Part shown: piece by piece, positions 40,212-48,693 of the stretch | How positions within the stretch are numbered: the stretch's first letter is position 1 | How the letters are laid out: every line of letters starts with the position of its first letter | Source: Neolewinella xylanilytica | Lineage (GTDB): Bacteria > Bacteroidota > Bacteroidia > Chitinophagales > Saprospiraceae | DNA length: 64,000 nt | Direction: 5' to 3' | Assembly: GCF_002934605.1 (NCBI RefSeq) | Contig: NZ_PTJC01000006.1 | Location: forward strand, 1,240,001-1,304,000 | Program-made: the position numbers and the translations under genes | Notes under the pieces: model-generated | Database searches by the model: none | Told to the model about the DNA's origin: nothing | What the model saw: the letters and a program-made list of their open reading frames with translations, nothing else

Positions 40212-41498
40212 CTAAAACCCAAACTGCGCCGGCAACCAGGTACTCAACCCCGGCACCAGCGTCACGATCAGCAGGGCCACCAGCATCGCTACGAAGAAAG
40301 GCAACAATGGCCGCACCACCTTCTGGATGGTGGTTCCGGCCACGCCCACGCCTACGAAGAGCACGGCGCCTACGGGCGGGGTACACAGACCGATACACAG
40401 GTTGAGGATCATGATGATGCCGAAGTGAACCGGGTCGATGCCGATCTGGACGGCCACCGGGAGAAAGATGGGCGTAAAAATGAGCACCGCAGGGGTCATG
40501 TCCATAAACACGCCGACGAAGAGCAGGATCAGGTTGATGATGATCATGATGACGATCGGGTTGTCGCTCGTAGCCAGCAGGAAGGTCGTGATGTCCTGGG
40601 GGATGTTTTCGAAGGCCATGATCCACGACATGGAGATCGAAGTGGCGATCAGGATCATCACGATGGAGGTGGTACCCACCGCGTTGAGAAAAACCTGCGG
40701 CAGGTCGGATACCTTCACTTCGCCGTACACGAACGACAGCCCCAGGCAGTAGAGCACCGCGGCGGCCGACGCCTCGGTAGCCGTGAACACCCCGGCCACG
40801 ATGCCGCCGATGACGATGATGAGCAGCAATAAGCTCGGCAATGCCCCCACGAAGGTGCGGCCGATCTCGCCGAGCGAAAAGGTGCCCCGGGTGGTATACC
40901 CCTTACGCTTAGCTACGATGGCGGCGACGATCATCAGCAGGAATCCGGTCAGCAGCCCCGGAATGTAGCCCGCGAGGAAGAGCGCGGCGATGCTCACCCC
41001 CCCGCTTGCCAGGCTGTAGACAATGAGGATGTTACTGGGTGGAATGATTAGGCCGGTCGTGGAGGAAGTGATGTTAACCGCGGCGGAAAATTCCTTGCTG
41101 TAGCCTTCCTTTTCCATGGCTTTGCCCACGGTCTCCCCGATGGCGGAAGCTGCGGCGGCGGCCGATCCGGCGATGGCGCCGAAGAGCATGGCCGCGATGA
41201 TGTTAACGTGGGCCAGTCCACCGGGCAATCCCCCCACCAGCGAGCGGGCGAAGGCAATCAGCCGCCGGGCGATGCCCCCCTGGTTCATGATCTGGCCGGC
41301 GAGGATAAAGAAGGGGATGGCCAGCAGGCTGAAGCTATCGAGCCCGGAGGCGGTCTGCTGGGCAACGGTGGTCAGGGCGGGCAGGCTGGGAATGCTGACC
41401 AGCATGGTCACGGTAGCGCTGATGCCGATGCACCAGGCAATGGGCATGCCGATACCGATGAGTACGACGAAGGTGAGTACGAGGATCGTGACTTCCAT
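40212..41498 (-). CDS. dctM: TRAP transporter large permease, DctM type
   Basis: The product has 428 residues and about twelve membrane helices, typical of the DctM/SiaM family (opening LTFVVLIGIGMPIAWCIGIS; FFILAGQIMNQGGIARRLI; GLIIPPSNILIVYS; GLCTPPVGAVLFVGVGVAG). It forms the Na+-coupled transport pathway of a TRAP uptake system. It shares one base with the dctQ stop. The operon context makes a hexuronate or related acid the likely substrate. Confidence 0.96.
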   Translation of the reverse strand: MEVTILVLTFVVLIGIGMPIAWCIGISATVTMLVSIPSLPALTTVAQQTASGLDSFSLLAIPFFILAGQIMNQGGIARRLIAFARSLVGGLPGGLAHVNIIAAMLFGAIAGSAAAAASAIGETVGKAMEKEGYSKEFSAAVNITSSTTGLIIPPSNILIVYSLASGGVSIAALFLAGYIPGLLTGFLLMIVAAIVAKRKGYTTRGTFSLGEIGRTFVGALPSLLLLIIVIGGIVAGVFTATEASAAAVLYCLGLSFVYGEVKVSDLPQVFLNAVGTTSIVMILIATSISMSWIMAFENIPQDITTFLLATSDNPIVIMIIINLILLFVGVFMDMTPAVLIFTPIFLPVAVQIGIDPVHFGIIMILNLCIGLCTPPVGAVLFVGVGVAGTTIQKVVRPLLPFFVAMLVALLIVTLVPGLSTWLPAQFGF

Positions 41499-41926
41499 CA
41501 GGTGGCTTTAAAGTCGGAAAGGCGGTAGTAGATGATGAGGAGTCCGCTGATCGGTACGACGGAGTAAATGATCGACATGGGGACGCCCAGGGCGGGCGAG
41601 AGCTGACCGAGCTGGGCCGTGAGCAGCACCAGGCGAGTGCCTCCTACGACCATCACGCCGAGGGCAAAGAGGATGATGAGGGAGGCGATAAGTTTGACCG
41701 GCTTGTTGTCCAGCAGGTCGATGGACAGGTGCATGCGTTGGCCGCTGGCGTAGGCCGCGCCGAGAATACCGATCCAGATCAGTAAAAAGCGCGCCATCTC
41801 TTCCGACCAGCTGGCCTGGTTGCTCATCACGTAGCGAGTGAAGACCCCCCAGAGTACGTCGAGCGTCATCACGGCGAGCATGATCACCAGGACGTATCCC
41901 AGTATTTTATCAACCTTATCCTTCAT
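41498..41926 (-). CDS. dctQ: TRAP transporter small permease, DctQ type
   Basis: The product has 142 residues and four membrane helices. The motif WSEEMARFLLIWIGILGAAYASGQRMHLSID is typical of DctQ. It partners with DctM and DctP. Its start overlaps the end of dctP by 11 bp. Confidence 0.95.
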   Translation of the reverse strand: MKDKVDKILGYVLVIMLAVMTLDVLWGVFTRYVMSNQASWSEEMARFLLIWIGILGAAYASGQRMHLSIDLLDNKPVKLIASLIILFALGVMVVGGTRLVLLTAQLGQLSPALGVPMSIIYSVVPISGLLIIYYRLSDFKAT

Positions 41927-42905
41927 TTTCGGGGGCCATTGCGATGATCTGTTGAATCAGGGAGTACAGCCGGGGCTGGTCCCGGTAGCTTTCCAGGATA
42001 GGGGCGGTCTGCTCGATGAATGGCCCCTTGTCGGGGCGGATGATCTGTACCCCTTCCGCTTCCACTGCGTCCAGCGCTTCCTGCTCCGCTTCCTGCCACA
42101 GCTCCCGCTGGTAAGTGACGGATTCATCGGCCGCTTGCTGTAGCCATTGCTGCTCTTGTTCATTGAGGCGGGCGAAGGCTTCGGTACCGATCATCAGCAC
42201 GTCCGGCACGGCGGTGTGCTCGTCCAGGGTGTAGAATTTGCACACCTCGTAGTGGCGGGAGGTATAGAAGCTGGGCGGATTGTTTTCCGCCCCGTCCACC
42301 ACCCCCTGCTGGAGGGCGGTATAGAGCTCGCCGTAGGAGATCGGGGTAGGGGAGCCCCCCAGGGCCTGCACCATGGCGATGGCCGTGGCGCTCAGCTGGA
42401 CCCGGATCTTTTCCCCCTTCAGGTCATCCGGTACGTTGACCGGGTGGTCCTTGGTGTAGAAGGAGCGCTGGCCGGCGTCGTAGTAGACCAGCCCGCGCAA
42501 GCGGTACTGCTCGCTGGTGGTCAGCATCTCCCGGCCGAGTTCGCTGTCCTGAAATTTATAGACGTGCTCCCGGCCCCGGAAAATGTAGGGCAGGGAAAGG
42601 ACGGCGATCTCCGGGGAGAAATTCTCGAGTACCGCCGCCGAGACCTTGGTCATGTCGAGGCTGCCGATCTGTAGGAGCTCCAGGCTCTGGCGCTCGGTGC
42701 CGAGCTGGTTGTTGGGGTAGATGCTGATGGTCAGCTCCCCGTCGGACAGTTCCGCGAGGCGCTCGGCCATGTTGACCATGCCCTTGTGGACGGGATGGCT
42801 GGTGTCCAGTCCGTGGGCCAGCCGCAGCACCCTGCCCTCGGATTCCTCGGTGCAGCCACTGAGCAAAAACAGCAAGAAGCCGCAGTAAAACAATCCTTTT
42901 GTCAT
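41916..42905 (-). CDS. dctP: TRAP transporter solute-binding protein, DctP type
   Basis: The product has 329 residues with a lipoprotein-like signal (FLLFLLSGC). The body matches DctP: LRLAHGLDTSHPVHKGMVNMAERL, TISIYPNNQLGTERQSLELLQIG, a conserved Arg in DDLKGEKIRVQLSATAIAMVQALGGSPTPISYGELYTALQQGVVDGAENN. The Arg in GEKIRVQ should bind the carboxylate of the sugar acid. ATG overlaps the aldolase stop by 4 bp. Lipid anchoring of a TRAP binding protein in a Gram-negative is less usual. Confidence 0.95.
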   Translation of the reverse strand: MTKGLFYCGFLLFLLSGCTEESEGRVLRLAHGLDTSHPVHKGMVNMAERLAELSDGELTISIYPNNQLGTERQSLELLQIGSLDMTKVSAAVLENFSPEIAVLSLPYIFRGREHVYKFQDSELGREMLTTSEQYRLRGLVYYDAGQRSFYTKDHPVNVPDDLKGEKIRVQLSATAIAMVQALGGSPTPISYGELYTALQQGVVDGAENNPPSFYTSRHYEVCKFYTLDEHTAVPDVLMIGTEAFARLNEQEQQWLQQAADESVTYQRELWQEAEQEALDAVEAEGVQIIRPDKGPFIEQTAPILESYRDQPRLYSLIQQIIAMAPENEG

Positions 42906-43570
42906 GATCGCAAATCTTTCGCGATTTTCAGGGCATCCCGCACGCTGTCGGTAAGCCCGGAGAAATCACGATCGGAAAGTACCGAATTTCCGATTAACTG
43001 CGATCCGAGGCCCACGCAAACGGCTCCGGCACTGAACCACCCCTTCAGGTTATCCAGTTCGGTGGTTACGCCGCCGGTGGGCATGATGCTGGTCCAGGGT
43101 TGGGGGCCCCGTACCGATTTGATAAACTCGGGGCCGTAGACGCTCCCGGGAAACAACTTGACGATTTCACAGCCCAGTTCCTCGGCGCGGCCGATCTCCG
43201 TCAGGGTAGCGCAGCCAGGCAGGTAGGGCACCTTGCGGCGGTTGCAGACCAGGGCGACGTCTTCCCGCAGGGAGGCCGACACGATGAAGCTTGCTCCCAA
43301 CTGCAGGTACAGGGCGGCCGTGGCAGCGTCGTTGATCGAGCCTACGCCCAGCACCATATCGGGCAGTTCCTTGCGGGCGAAGACGTTGAGTTCGCGGAAT
43401 ACCTCGTGGGCGAAGTCACCACGGTTGGTGAATTCTAGCAGGCGACCACCGGCCGCGTAGCAGGCGCGGAGGACTTCCTTGCCCAGCTCGGCATCTTTGT
43501 GGTAGAAAAGGGGCATGATCCCCTGCTCGTGGATAACGGACAGGGTGTGAAGACGGGAATGTAAGGACAT
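42902..43570 (-). CDS. eda: 2-dehydro-3-deoxy-phosphogluconate (KDPG) aldolase
   Basis: The product has 222 residues. The class I aldolase residues are visible: Glu in GGRLLEFTNRG and the Schiff-base Lys in CEIVKLFPGSVYGPEFIKSVRGP, and the phosphate-binding MPTGGV. It splits KDPG into pyruvate and glyceraldehyde 3-phosphate. It lies after the kinase that makes KDPG, with 65 bp between, and overlaps dctP by 4 bp. Confidence 0.95.
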   Translation of the reverse strand: MSLHSRLHTLSVIHEQGIMPLFYHKDAELGKEVLRACYAAGGRLLEFTNRGDFAHEVFRELNVFARKELPDMVLGVGSINDAATAALYLQLGASFIVSASLREDVALVCNRRKVPYLPGCATLTEIGRAEELGCEIVKLFPGSVYGPEFIKSVRGPQPWTSIMPTGGVTTELDNLKGWFSAGAVCVGLGSQLIGNSVLSDRDFSGLTDSVRDALKIAKDLRS

Positions 43571-43635
43571 AGGAAAGGGTCATGATCGTAAGGGGAAGCC
43601 GGCGTACACCGGCTCCCCAGAATAGGCACATTGGA

Positions 43636-44670
43636 TTAGCGGGCAACGCGGCCGGAACCGTCGCCTTCGATGAGTTTGTTGACCTCGTCCACCGTCACGA
43701 GGTTCGCGTCCCCGTAGATGGTGTGTTTGAGGCAGGAGGCACCGACGGCGAAGTCCAGGGCGTGCTGCTTGTCGTCCTTGAAGGTGAGCAGGCCGTAGAT
43801 AAGGGCCGACATAAAGCTGTCTCCGCCGCCGACGCGGTCCACGATGTCCGTGATCTGGTAGGTCTTGGTTTCGTACAGCTTTTCGCCGTCCCAGAGTACG
43901 CCGGCCCAGCTGTTATGACTGGCACTGACGGAACCGCGCAGCGTGGTGATGGTCATTTTGCAGCGGGGGAACTTGTTCATCAGTTCCTTCAGGACGGGCA
44001 GATACTTTTTGCCGTCCATTTCCCCGCCGGCGGTTACGTCCACCTCTTCGGGATGGAGACCGAAGTGCTTTTCGGCGTCCTCCTCGTTGCCGAGAATTAC
44101 GTCACATCCTTCCACGAGTGCGGGCATGACGTCCATGGGGTCTTTGCCGTACTTCCATAGTTTGGCGCGGTAATTCAGGTCCGTGGAGACGGGTACGCCC
44201 AGCCGGTTGGCGGCCTGGATGGCTTCGAGGCAGGCGTCGGCCGCACCCTGGGAGAGGGCGGGCGTAATCCCGGTCCAGTGGAACCAGTCGGCGTCCTTGA
44301 ATACCTCGTCCCAGTCGACCATCCCCTTTTCGATGGTGGCCATGCCGGAGTGGGCACGGTCGTAGACAACCTTACTGCCCCGCTGCACGGCGCCCATTTC
44401 GAGGAAGTAGATGCCGAGGCGCTCGCCCCCGCGGACGACGTAGTCCGTCTTGACGTTCCGTTTGCGGAGTTCCATCAGCGCGCATTCACCGATGTCGTTA
44501 TTCGGCAGGCGGGTAACGAAGTGGGCGTCCAGGCCGAAGTTAGCCAGGGCGACGGCCACGTTGCTTTCACCGCCGCCGTAGACGACGTCGAACTCGGAGG
44601 CCTGGGAAAAACGAAGGTGACCCGGGGGGGTCAGGCGGAGCATGATCTCTCCGAAGGTGACAACTTTCAT
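43636..44670 (-). CDS. kdgK: PfkB-family sugar kinase, probable 2-keto-3-deoxygluconate kinase
   Basis: The product has 344 residues. N-terminal KVVTFGEIMLRLTPPGHLRF and the sugar-binding GGGESNVAVALANFG are typical of KDG kinases; the catalytic Asp is in DRVGGGDSFMSALIYGLL. It phosphorylates KDG to KDPG for the aldolase encoded next. ATGA overlap with uxaC gives tight coupling. Confidence 0.92.
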   Translation of the reverse strand: MKVVTFGEIMLRLTPPGHLRFSQASEFDVVYGGGESNVAVALANFGLDAHFVTRLPNNDIGECALMELRKRNVKTDYVVRGGERLGIYFLEMGAVQRGSKVVYDRAHSGMATIEKGMVDWDEVFKDADWFHWTGITPALSQGAADACLEAIQAANRLGVPVSTDLNYRAKLWKYGKDPMDVMPALVEGCDVILGNEEDAEKHFGLHPEEVDVTAGGEMDGKKYLPVLKELMNKFPRCKMTITTLRGSVSASHNSWAGVLWDGEKLYETKTYQITDIVDRVGGGDSFMSALIYGLLTFKDDKQHALDFAVGASCLKHTIYGDANLVTVDEVNKLIEGDGSGRVAR

Positions 44671-46073
44671 GCGGGAAAATTAAAATAGTTTTTAGCGTTG
44701 TTGTAGCTGATATCCTGGATCATCTTGCCGATCCACTGCTGGTCGTTGGGGAGCAGGCCGCGCTCGATATCCTGTCCGAACAGGTTGCAGAGCAGGCGGC
44801 GGAAGTATTCGTGGCGGGGGAAGGACATAAAGGAGCGGCTGTCGGTCAGCATACCTACAAAGCGGCTTAGCAAGCCCATATTGGACAGGGCATTGATCTG
44901 TTTCTCCATTCCGTCAAGCTGGTCGAGGAACCACCAGGCCGAGCCGTACTGCATCTTGCCAGCTACGCTGCCGTCGTTGAAGTTGCCGACCATGGTGGCC
45001 ATGATCTCGTTATCGGCCGGGTTGAGGTTGTATACGATCGTCTGGGCCAGCTGATCGGTATTGTCCAGGGCGTTGAATAACAGTGACATTCCCTGCGCCT
45101 GGCGGAAGTCGCCGATACTGTCCACGCCGGCGTCGGCGCCAAGGTTGCGCAGGATGCGCTGGTTGTTGTTCCGCAGGGCACCGAGGTGAAATTGCTGGGT
45201 CCAGCCCAGCTCGTGGTAAACCTTACAGAGCTCGGTGAGCAGGGCGGTCTGGAACTGCCGGGCCTCCGCCGGGGTGACCGAATCGCCCCGCAGCCGCTTC
45301 GTAAAGATCCGTTCGGCGTCTTCCGGGCTGCAGGTCTCGGCGAAGAGCTGGTTGAGTCCGTGGTCCGATACCCGGCAGCCGAGCCCGTGGAAGTAGTCGA
45401 TGCGCTGGCGCAGCGCGGCTAGCAGGTCGCTGTAATCGTTGATGTCCCGGTCGGCCGCCGTAGCCAGTTTGCTGATGTATTCCGCGTAGCCCTCGGCGTC
45501 GATCATGATCGACTTATCCGGGCGGAAGCCGGGCACTACCTGGCAGGAGAAGGGATCCTTACCGATGGCCACGTGGTGTTCGAGGTTGTCGATCGGGTCG
45601 TCGGTGGTGCAGATCACCTTCACGTTCATCCGCTTTACCAGGGAGCGCACGGAAAAATCGGCACCCTGCAGCTTTTCGGTACACTGGTCGTATATGGCGT
45701 CGGCGTTGTCGGGGCCGAGCAGGTCGGTGATCCCGAAGTAGCGGTCCAGCTCCAGGTGCGACCAGTGGTAGAGCGGATTACGCATCGTGTAGGGTAGGGT
45801 AGCGGCCCAATTACGGTGCTTTTCCCGGTCGCTGGCCGAGCCCGTGATGCCATCTTCGGGGATGCCGTTGGCGCGCATGGCCCGCCACTTATAGTGGTCG
45901 CCGCGCAGCCATACGTCGGTCAGGTTCGTGAACTGGTGATCGTGGGCAATCTCGGACGGGGGCAGGTGGCAGTGGTAATCGATAATGGGCATGTCGGCCG
46001 CATAATCGTGATAAAGCTTACGGGCTGCGTCGGTTTCCAGGAGGAAATTTTCGGCGACAATCGGATTCTGCAT
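44667..46073 (-). CDS. uxaC: Glucuronate (uronate) isomerase
   Basis: The product has 468 residues, the usual UxaC length. Conserved segments include ADMPIIDYHCHLPPSEIAHD (metal-binding His-x-His), TDVWLRGDHYKWRAMRANG, VICTTDDPIDNLEHH, FHLGALRNNN and LTDSRSFMSFPRHEYFRRLLC. It interconverts D-glucuronate/fructuronate and D-galacturonate/tagaturonate. It is the first gene of the hexuronate set. The reductase and dehydratase needed to make KDG (uxaB/uxuB, uxaA/uxuA) are not in this window. Confidence 0.96.
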   Translation of the reverse strand: MQNPIVAENFLLETDAARKLYHDYAADMPIIDYHCHLPPSEIAHDHQFTNLTDVWLRGDHYKWRAMRANGIPEDGITGSASDREKHRNWAATLPYTMRNPLYHWSHLELDRYFGITDLLGPDNADAIYDQCTEKLQGADFSVRSLVKRMNVKVICTTDDPIDNLEHHVAIGKDPFSCQVVPGFRPDKSIMIDAEGYAEYISKLATAADRDINDYSDLLAALRQRIDYFHGLGCRVSDHGLNQLFAETCSPEDAERIFTKRLRGDSVTPAEARQFQTALLTELCKVYHELGWTQQFHLGALRNNNQRILRNLGADAGVDSIGDFRQAQGMSLLFNALDNTDQLAQTIVYNLNPADNEIMATMVGNFNDGSVAGKMQYGSAWWFLDQLDGMEKQINALSNMGLLSRFVGMLTDSRSFMSFPRHEYFRRLLCNLFGQDIERGLLPNDQQWIGKMIQDISYNNAKNYFNFPA

Positions 46074-46094
46074 GCATCAACTACTTTGGGCCGG

Positions 46095-46130
46095 CCAATA
46101 TAGGAATAGCTGGGTAGGCAGCTATCCAAA
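46095..46130 (-). promoter_or_regulatory. Possible promoter of the hexuronate operon
   Basis: On the minus strand TTTG (complement of 46127-46130) and TATATTGG (complement of 46095-46102) resemble -33 and -7 elements of Bacteroidota promoters, but the 24-bp spacing is slightly long. The uxaC ATG is 21 bp downstream. Confidence 0.3.
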
Positions 46131-46211
46131 GGTGGTGGGGTAATGGTATATGTGAAACTTTGCACCGGAAAAGTGAAAAGATACCTTACCGGAAAGTCCG
46201 GCGCCATCCCC

Positions 46212-47114
46212 CTACACCTCCCCCCACATCACCTCCAGATTGACGTCCCGCAACCGGTCGCCGAAGCGCCATTCCGGGGCGTTGGGGATGGTGGTGGTTT
46301 TCGCCTTCAGTTGCTCGAGGGTGGTTCCTTTCCGCTTTTCCTTTTTTACGTACGACCGCAGGTTGCGCAGATAATCCCGGAAGGAAGCCACGTCGTCCAC
46401 GTCGCCGGTCACCGGGTAGGACTCCGCGGCGTGGCCGAAGATGAACACCGTATCCCGGTCGTAGGTCTTCCGGATCTTTCCGAGCACGTCGATCCAGTTG
46501 GTGAGGTTGCCGCCGGCCTCCGGGTCCACGTAGGGGAAGCGCCGGTTAAACAGCAGGTCGCCGAGGTGGGCCACGTTGGCATTTTCAAAGTGGATCACGG
46601 CATCCCCTCCGGTGTGGGCCGGGCCGAAGTGGCGGGCGGTCACGGTCTCGGTGGCGCCGGGCAGTTCGACCGACCACTCCTTCGCGAAGGTGGTCTTGGG
46701 CAGCGGCACGGCTTCCCCTTCGGTACGCTTGGCCTCGCTGGTTGCGAGGTTAGCATGCGCCCGTTCGTGGCTGACGTAGTCCCGGGCCAGCGGGGCGATC
46801 ACCCCGTTGCCGCCCGTATGGTCGCCGTGGTGGTGGGTATTGATCAGTAAATCGAGTGGGGCGTCATTACCGAAAACCTGCCCGAGGAAATTGGTTGCCG
46901 CATCCGGAAACTGGGAGTCGATCACCACGCCGCCGACCCCGTTCTGCGGGTGGTAGAAGCCGATCGTGCCACCGCGCTCCGTGTAGAAGCCGACATTATC
47001 ACGGATCATGGTTACCGCCGGTGGGAGGAATAGGGAGGAACGGGCCGCCAACGGGCGCAGCAGGGTGCCGGCCGCCAGGGCGGTGGTGGTGGTTAAAAAG
47101 CGGCGTCTGCGCAT
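46212..47114 (-). CDS. Metallo-beta-lactamase-fold hydrolase with Tat-like signal
   Basis: The product has 300 residues. N-terminus MRRRRFLTTTTALAAG resembles a Tat or Sec signal. The Zn-binding motif NTHHHGDHTGGN, a second His in HTGGDAVIHF, Asp in HLGDLLF and His in FGHAAES form the MBL metal site. The substrate is not evident. The ATG at 47114 is selected; an upstream frame to 47219 overlaps the repeat and the divergent GNAT region. Confidence 0.87.
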   Translation of the reverse strand: MRRRRFLTTTTALAAGTLLRPLAARSSLFLPPAVTMIRDNVGFYTERGGTIGFYHPQNGVGGVVIDSQFPDAATNFLGQVFGNDAPLDLLINTHHHGDHTGGNGVIAPLARDYVSHERAHANLATSEAKRTEGEAVPLPKTTFAKEWSVELPGATETVTARHFGPAHTGGDAVIHFENANVAHLGDLLFNRRFPYVDPEAGGNLTNWIDVLGKIRKTYDRDTVFIFGHAAESYPVTGDVDDVASFRDYLRNLRSYVKKEKRKGTTLEQLKAKTTTIPNAPEWRFGDRLRDVNLEVMWGEV

Positions 47115-47190
47115 GCTTGTCGGTTTGCCCGATAAGGTACGCCTCGCGCTACGGAATTCATCGGGCAGACTTTTCAAGCGCGGGGGTTTT

Positions 47191-47205
47191 GCGCCGGAGC
47201 GCGGG
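47191..47205. repeat. 15-bp extragenic repeat, copy 9
   Basis: Exact complement of CCCGCGCTCCGGCGC, preceded by TTTT, in the divergent region between the MBL and GNAT genes. Confidence 0.8.
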
Positions 47206-47261
47206 AACGGAAAGTGCAACTAACCGAGTACCTTCCACCGTTACCCCATCAAACAGACCCG

Positions 47262-47819
47262 ATGCAAGCCCCTGAACTCCGCACCGACCGCCTACTCCTC
47301 AGCAAACCCGAACTGGCGGATGCTGGCCGCATCGTGGAGCTGGCCAACGACCCGGTGATCGCCGAATTCACCCTGTCCGTTCCCCATCCGTACACGGAAG
47401 CCGCCGCCATCACGTGGCTGGCCGCCATTAACGAGGGGTGGGCGGAAGATCACGCCTTTTCCTTCGCCATCCGCAACCCCGAGAACGGGGAAATGCTGGG
47501 GGCCGTAGGGCTACACATCTCACCGAAGTTCGGCTACGCCGAGCTCGGCTACTGGATGGGGGCACCGTACCGGGGCCGTGGCTACGCCCGGGAAGCAGTT
47601 GGCGCGGTAATCGATTTCGGATTTCGCCATACCGACCTGGTCCGCATCCAGGCCAATCACCGCGACGACAACCCGGCCTCGGGCAGGGTCCTCCTGGCCA
47701 ATGGACTGAAGCTGGAGGGCACCCTGGACGACTTCATCATCAAGGACGGTAACGCCTGGACCGTCGTGCAGTACCGGATCCTACGGCGGGAGTGGCAGCG
47801 GAGCGGTTCCGGCACTTGA
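47262..47819 (+). CDS. GNAT-family N-acetyltransferase (RimJ/RimL-like)
   Basis: The product has 185 residues. LRTDRLLLSKPELADAGRIVELANDP is the RimJ/RimL-type start; ELGYWMGAPYRGRGYAREAVGAVIDFGF holds the acetyl-CoA pyrophosphate loop (Arg-Gly-Arg-Gly-Tyr), and NPASGRVLLANGLKLEG the conserved Asn-x-x-Ser region. The acceptor may be a protein N-terminus or a small amine. ATG at 47262 excludes a leader of 16 residues. Confidence 0.9.
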   Translation: MQAPELRTDRLLLSKPELADAGRIVELANDPVIAEFTLSVPHPYTEAAAITWLAAINEGWAEDHAFSFAIRNPENGEMLGAVGLHISPKFGYAELGYWMGAPYRGRGYAREAVGAVIDFGFRHTDLVRIQANHRDDNPASGRVLLANGLKLEGTLDDFIIKDGNAWTVVQYRILRREWQRSGSGT

Positions 47820-47825
47820 AACAAT

Positions 47826-47855
47826 TTGTTTATTTTCTCGGACTGCCGTATCTTG
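47826..47855 (+). promoter_or_regulatory. Bacteroidota-type promoter for the 73-residue protein
   Basis: TTG at 47826-47828, 20 bp spacing, TATCTTG at 47849-47855. The ATG is 6 bp downstream, implying a near-leaderless mRNA. It lies at the 3' end of the GNAT gene. Confidence 0.45.
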
Positions 47856-47860
47856 CGCCC

Positions 47861-48082
47861 ATGACCGTAAGACTACTTCAGTGCGACGCCCTCCGGCCGG
47901 ACCGGCGTGCCATCGCCCGCACCATCGAGGATATTGCCGACGACGTCGATTCCGGCACCGCCACGGAGTACACCGATATTTTATTGGCGGGTTCGCCCGT
48001 TGAGATTGAGGTGAGCTTTAATGAGAGCTCGGCCTACCGAAGCCTGCGAAAGCTCGATATTGAGTACGAATTAGTGGAGTAA
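47861..48082 (+). CDS. Small conserved-looking protein, 73 residues
   Basis: This acidic small protein (TIEDIADDVDSGTATEYTDI; LVE end) lies between the GNAT and Hsp15-like genes, 9 bp before the latter. No family is recognised. Composition, promoter-like upstream sequence and tight spacing to the S4 gene favour a real gene. It could act with the S4 RNA-binding protein. Confidence 0.6.
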   Translation: MTVRLLQCDALRPDRRAIARTIEDIADDVDSGTATEYTDILLAGSPVEIEVSFNESSAYRSLRKLDIEYELVE

Positions 48083-48091
48083 TCCCCCGGT

Positions 48092-48490
48092 ATGGACAAA
48101 GTAAGAATCGATAAATGGCTGTGGGCCGTGCGCATCTTCAAGAGCCGAACCCTGGCCACCGACGTGGTCAAGAAGGGTAAGGTCCGCATCAACCAGCAGC
48201 CCGTCAAACCGAGCAGCACCGTGACGGAGGGGGACCGCCTCCAGGTGCAGAAGGAAGGCTTCAACCTGGAGATTGAAGTCGTCAAGTTGCTCAACAAACG
48301 GGTAGGGGCGCCCCTGGCCGTCACCTGCTACGTCGATCACACCCCCGAAGACGAGATGAATAAGTATAAGGACTGGTTTGTCGGTAAGTCTAAAGGCGAG
48401 TTTCGGGAGAAAGGAGCGGGCCGCCCCACGAAGCGGGAGCGGCGGGAGATCGAGTCGTTCAAAGAAGATCCGCGGTCGGATACGGAATAG
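48092..48490 (+). CDS. hslR: S4-domain RNA-binding protein, Hsp15/HslR-like
   Basis: The product has 132 residues. [35 protein letters not shown]-like start is an S4 domain as in Hsp15, which in E. coli binds stalled 50S subunits carrying peptidyl-tRNA. The C-terminal tail is very basic and then acidic ([21 protein letters not shown]). It follows the 73-residue protein closely. Confidence 0.9.
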   Translation: [132 protein letters not shown]

Positions 48491-48693
48491 AAGCGGGCGT
48501 ATCCAGGAGGAAGCTACGCCCACCAACTCACCGTGGATGACTGCTACTTCCGCAGTGCTGTTCTGGCGCTTCCCCGCTCGCCTTGGAAAGTCTCGACCCT
48601 GGATTTTACTCGAGCCATGAACGTTCCGAGGTTGAGTGCCCTCCGGGCTAAGATGATCTACGCACCGTACCTTCGCCCCCTCAATCTTCATGG

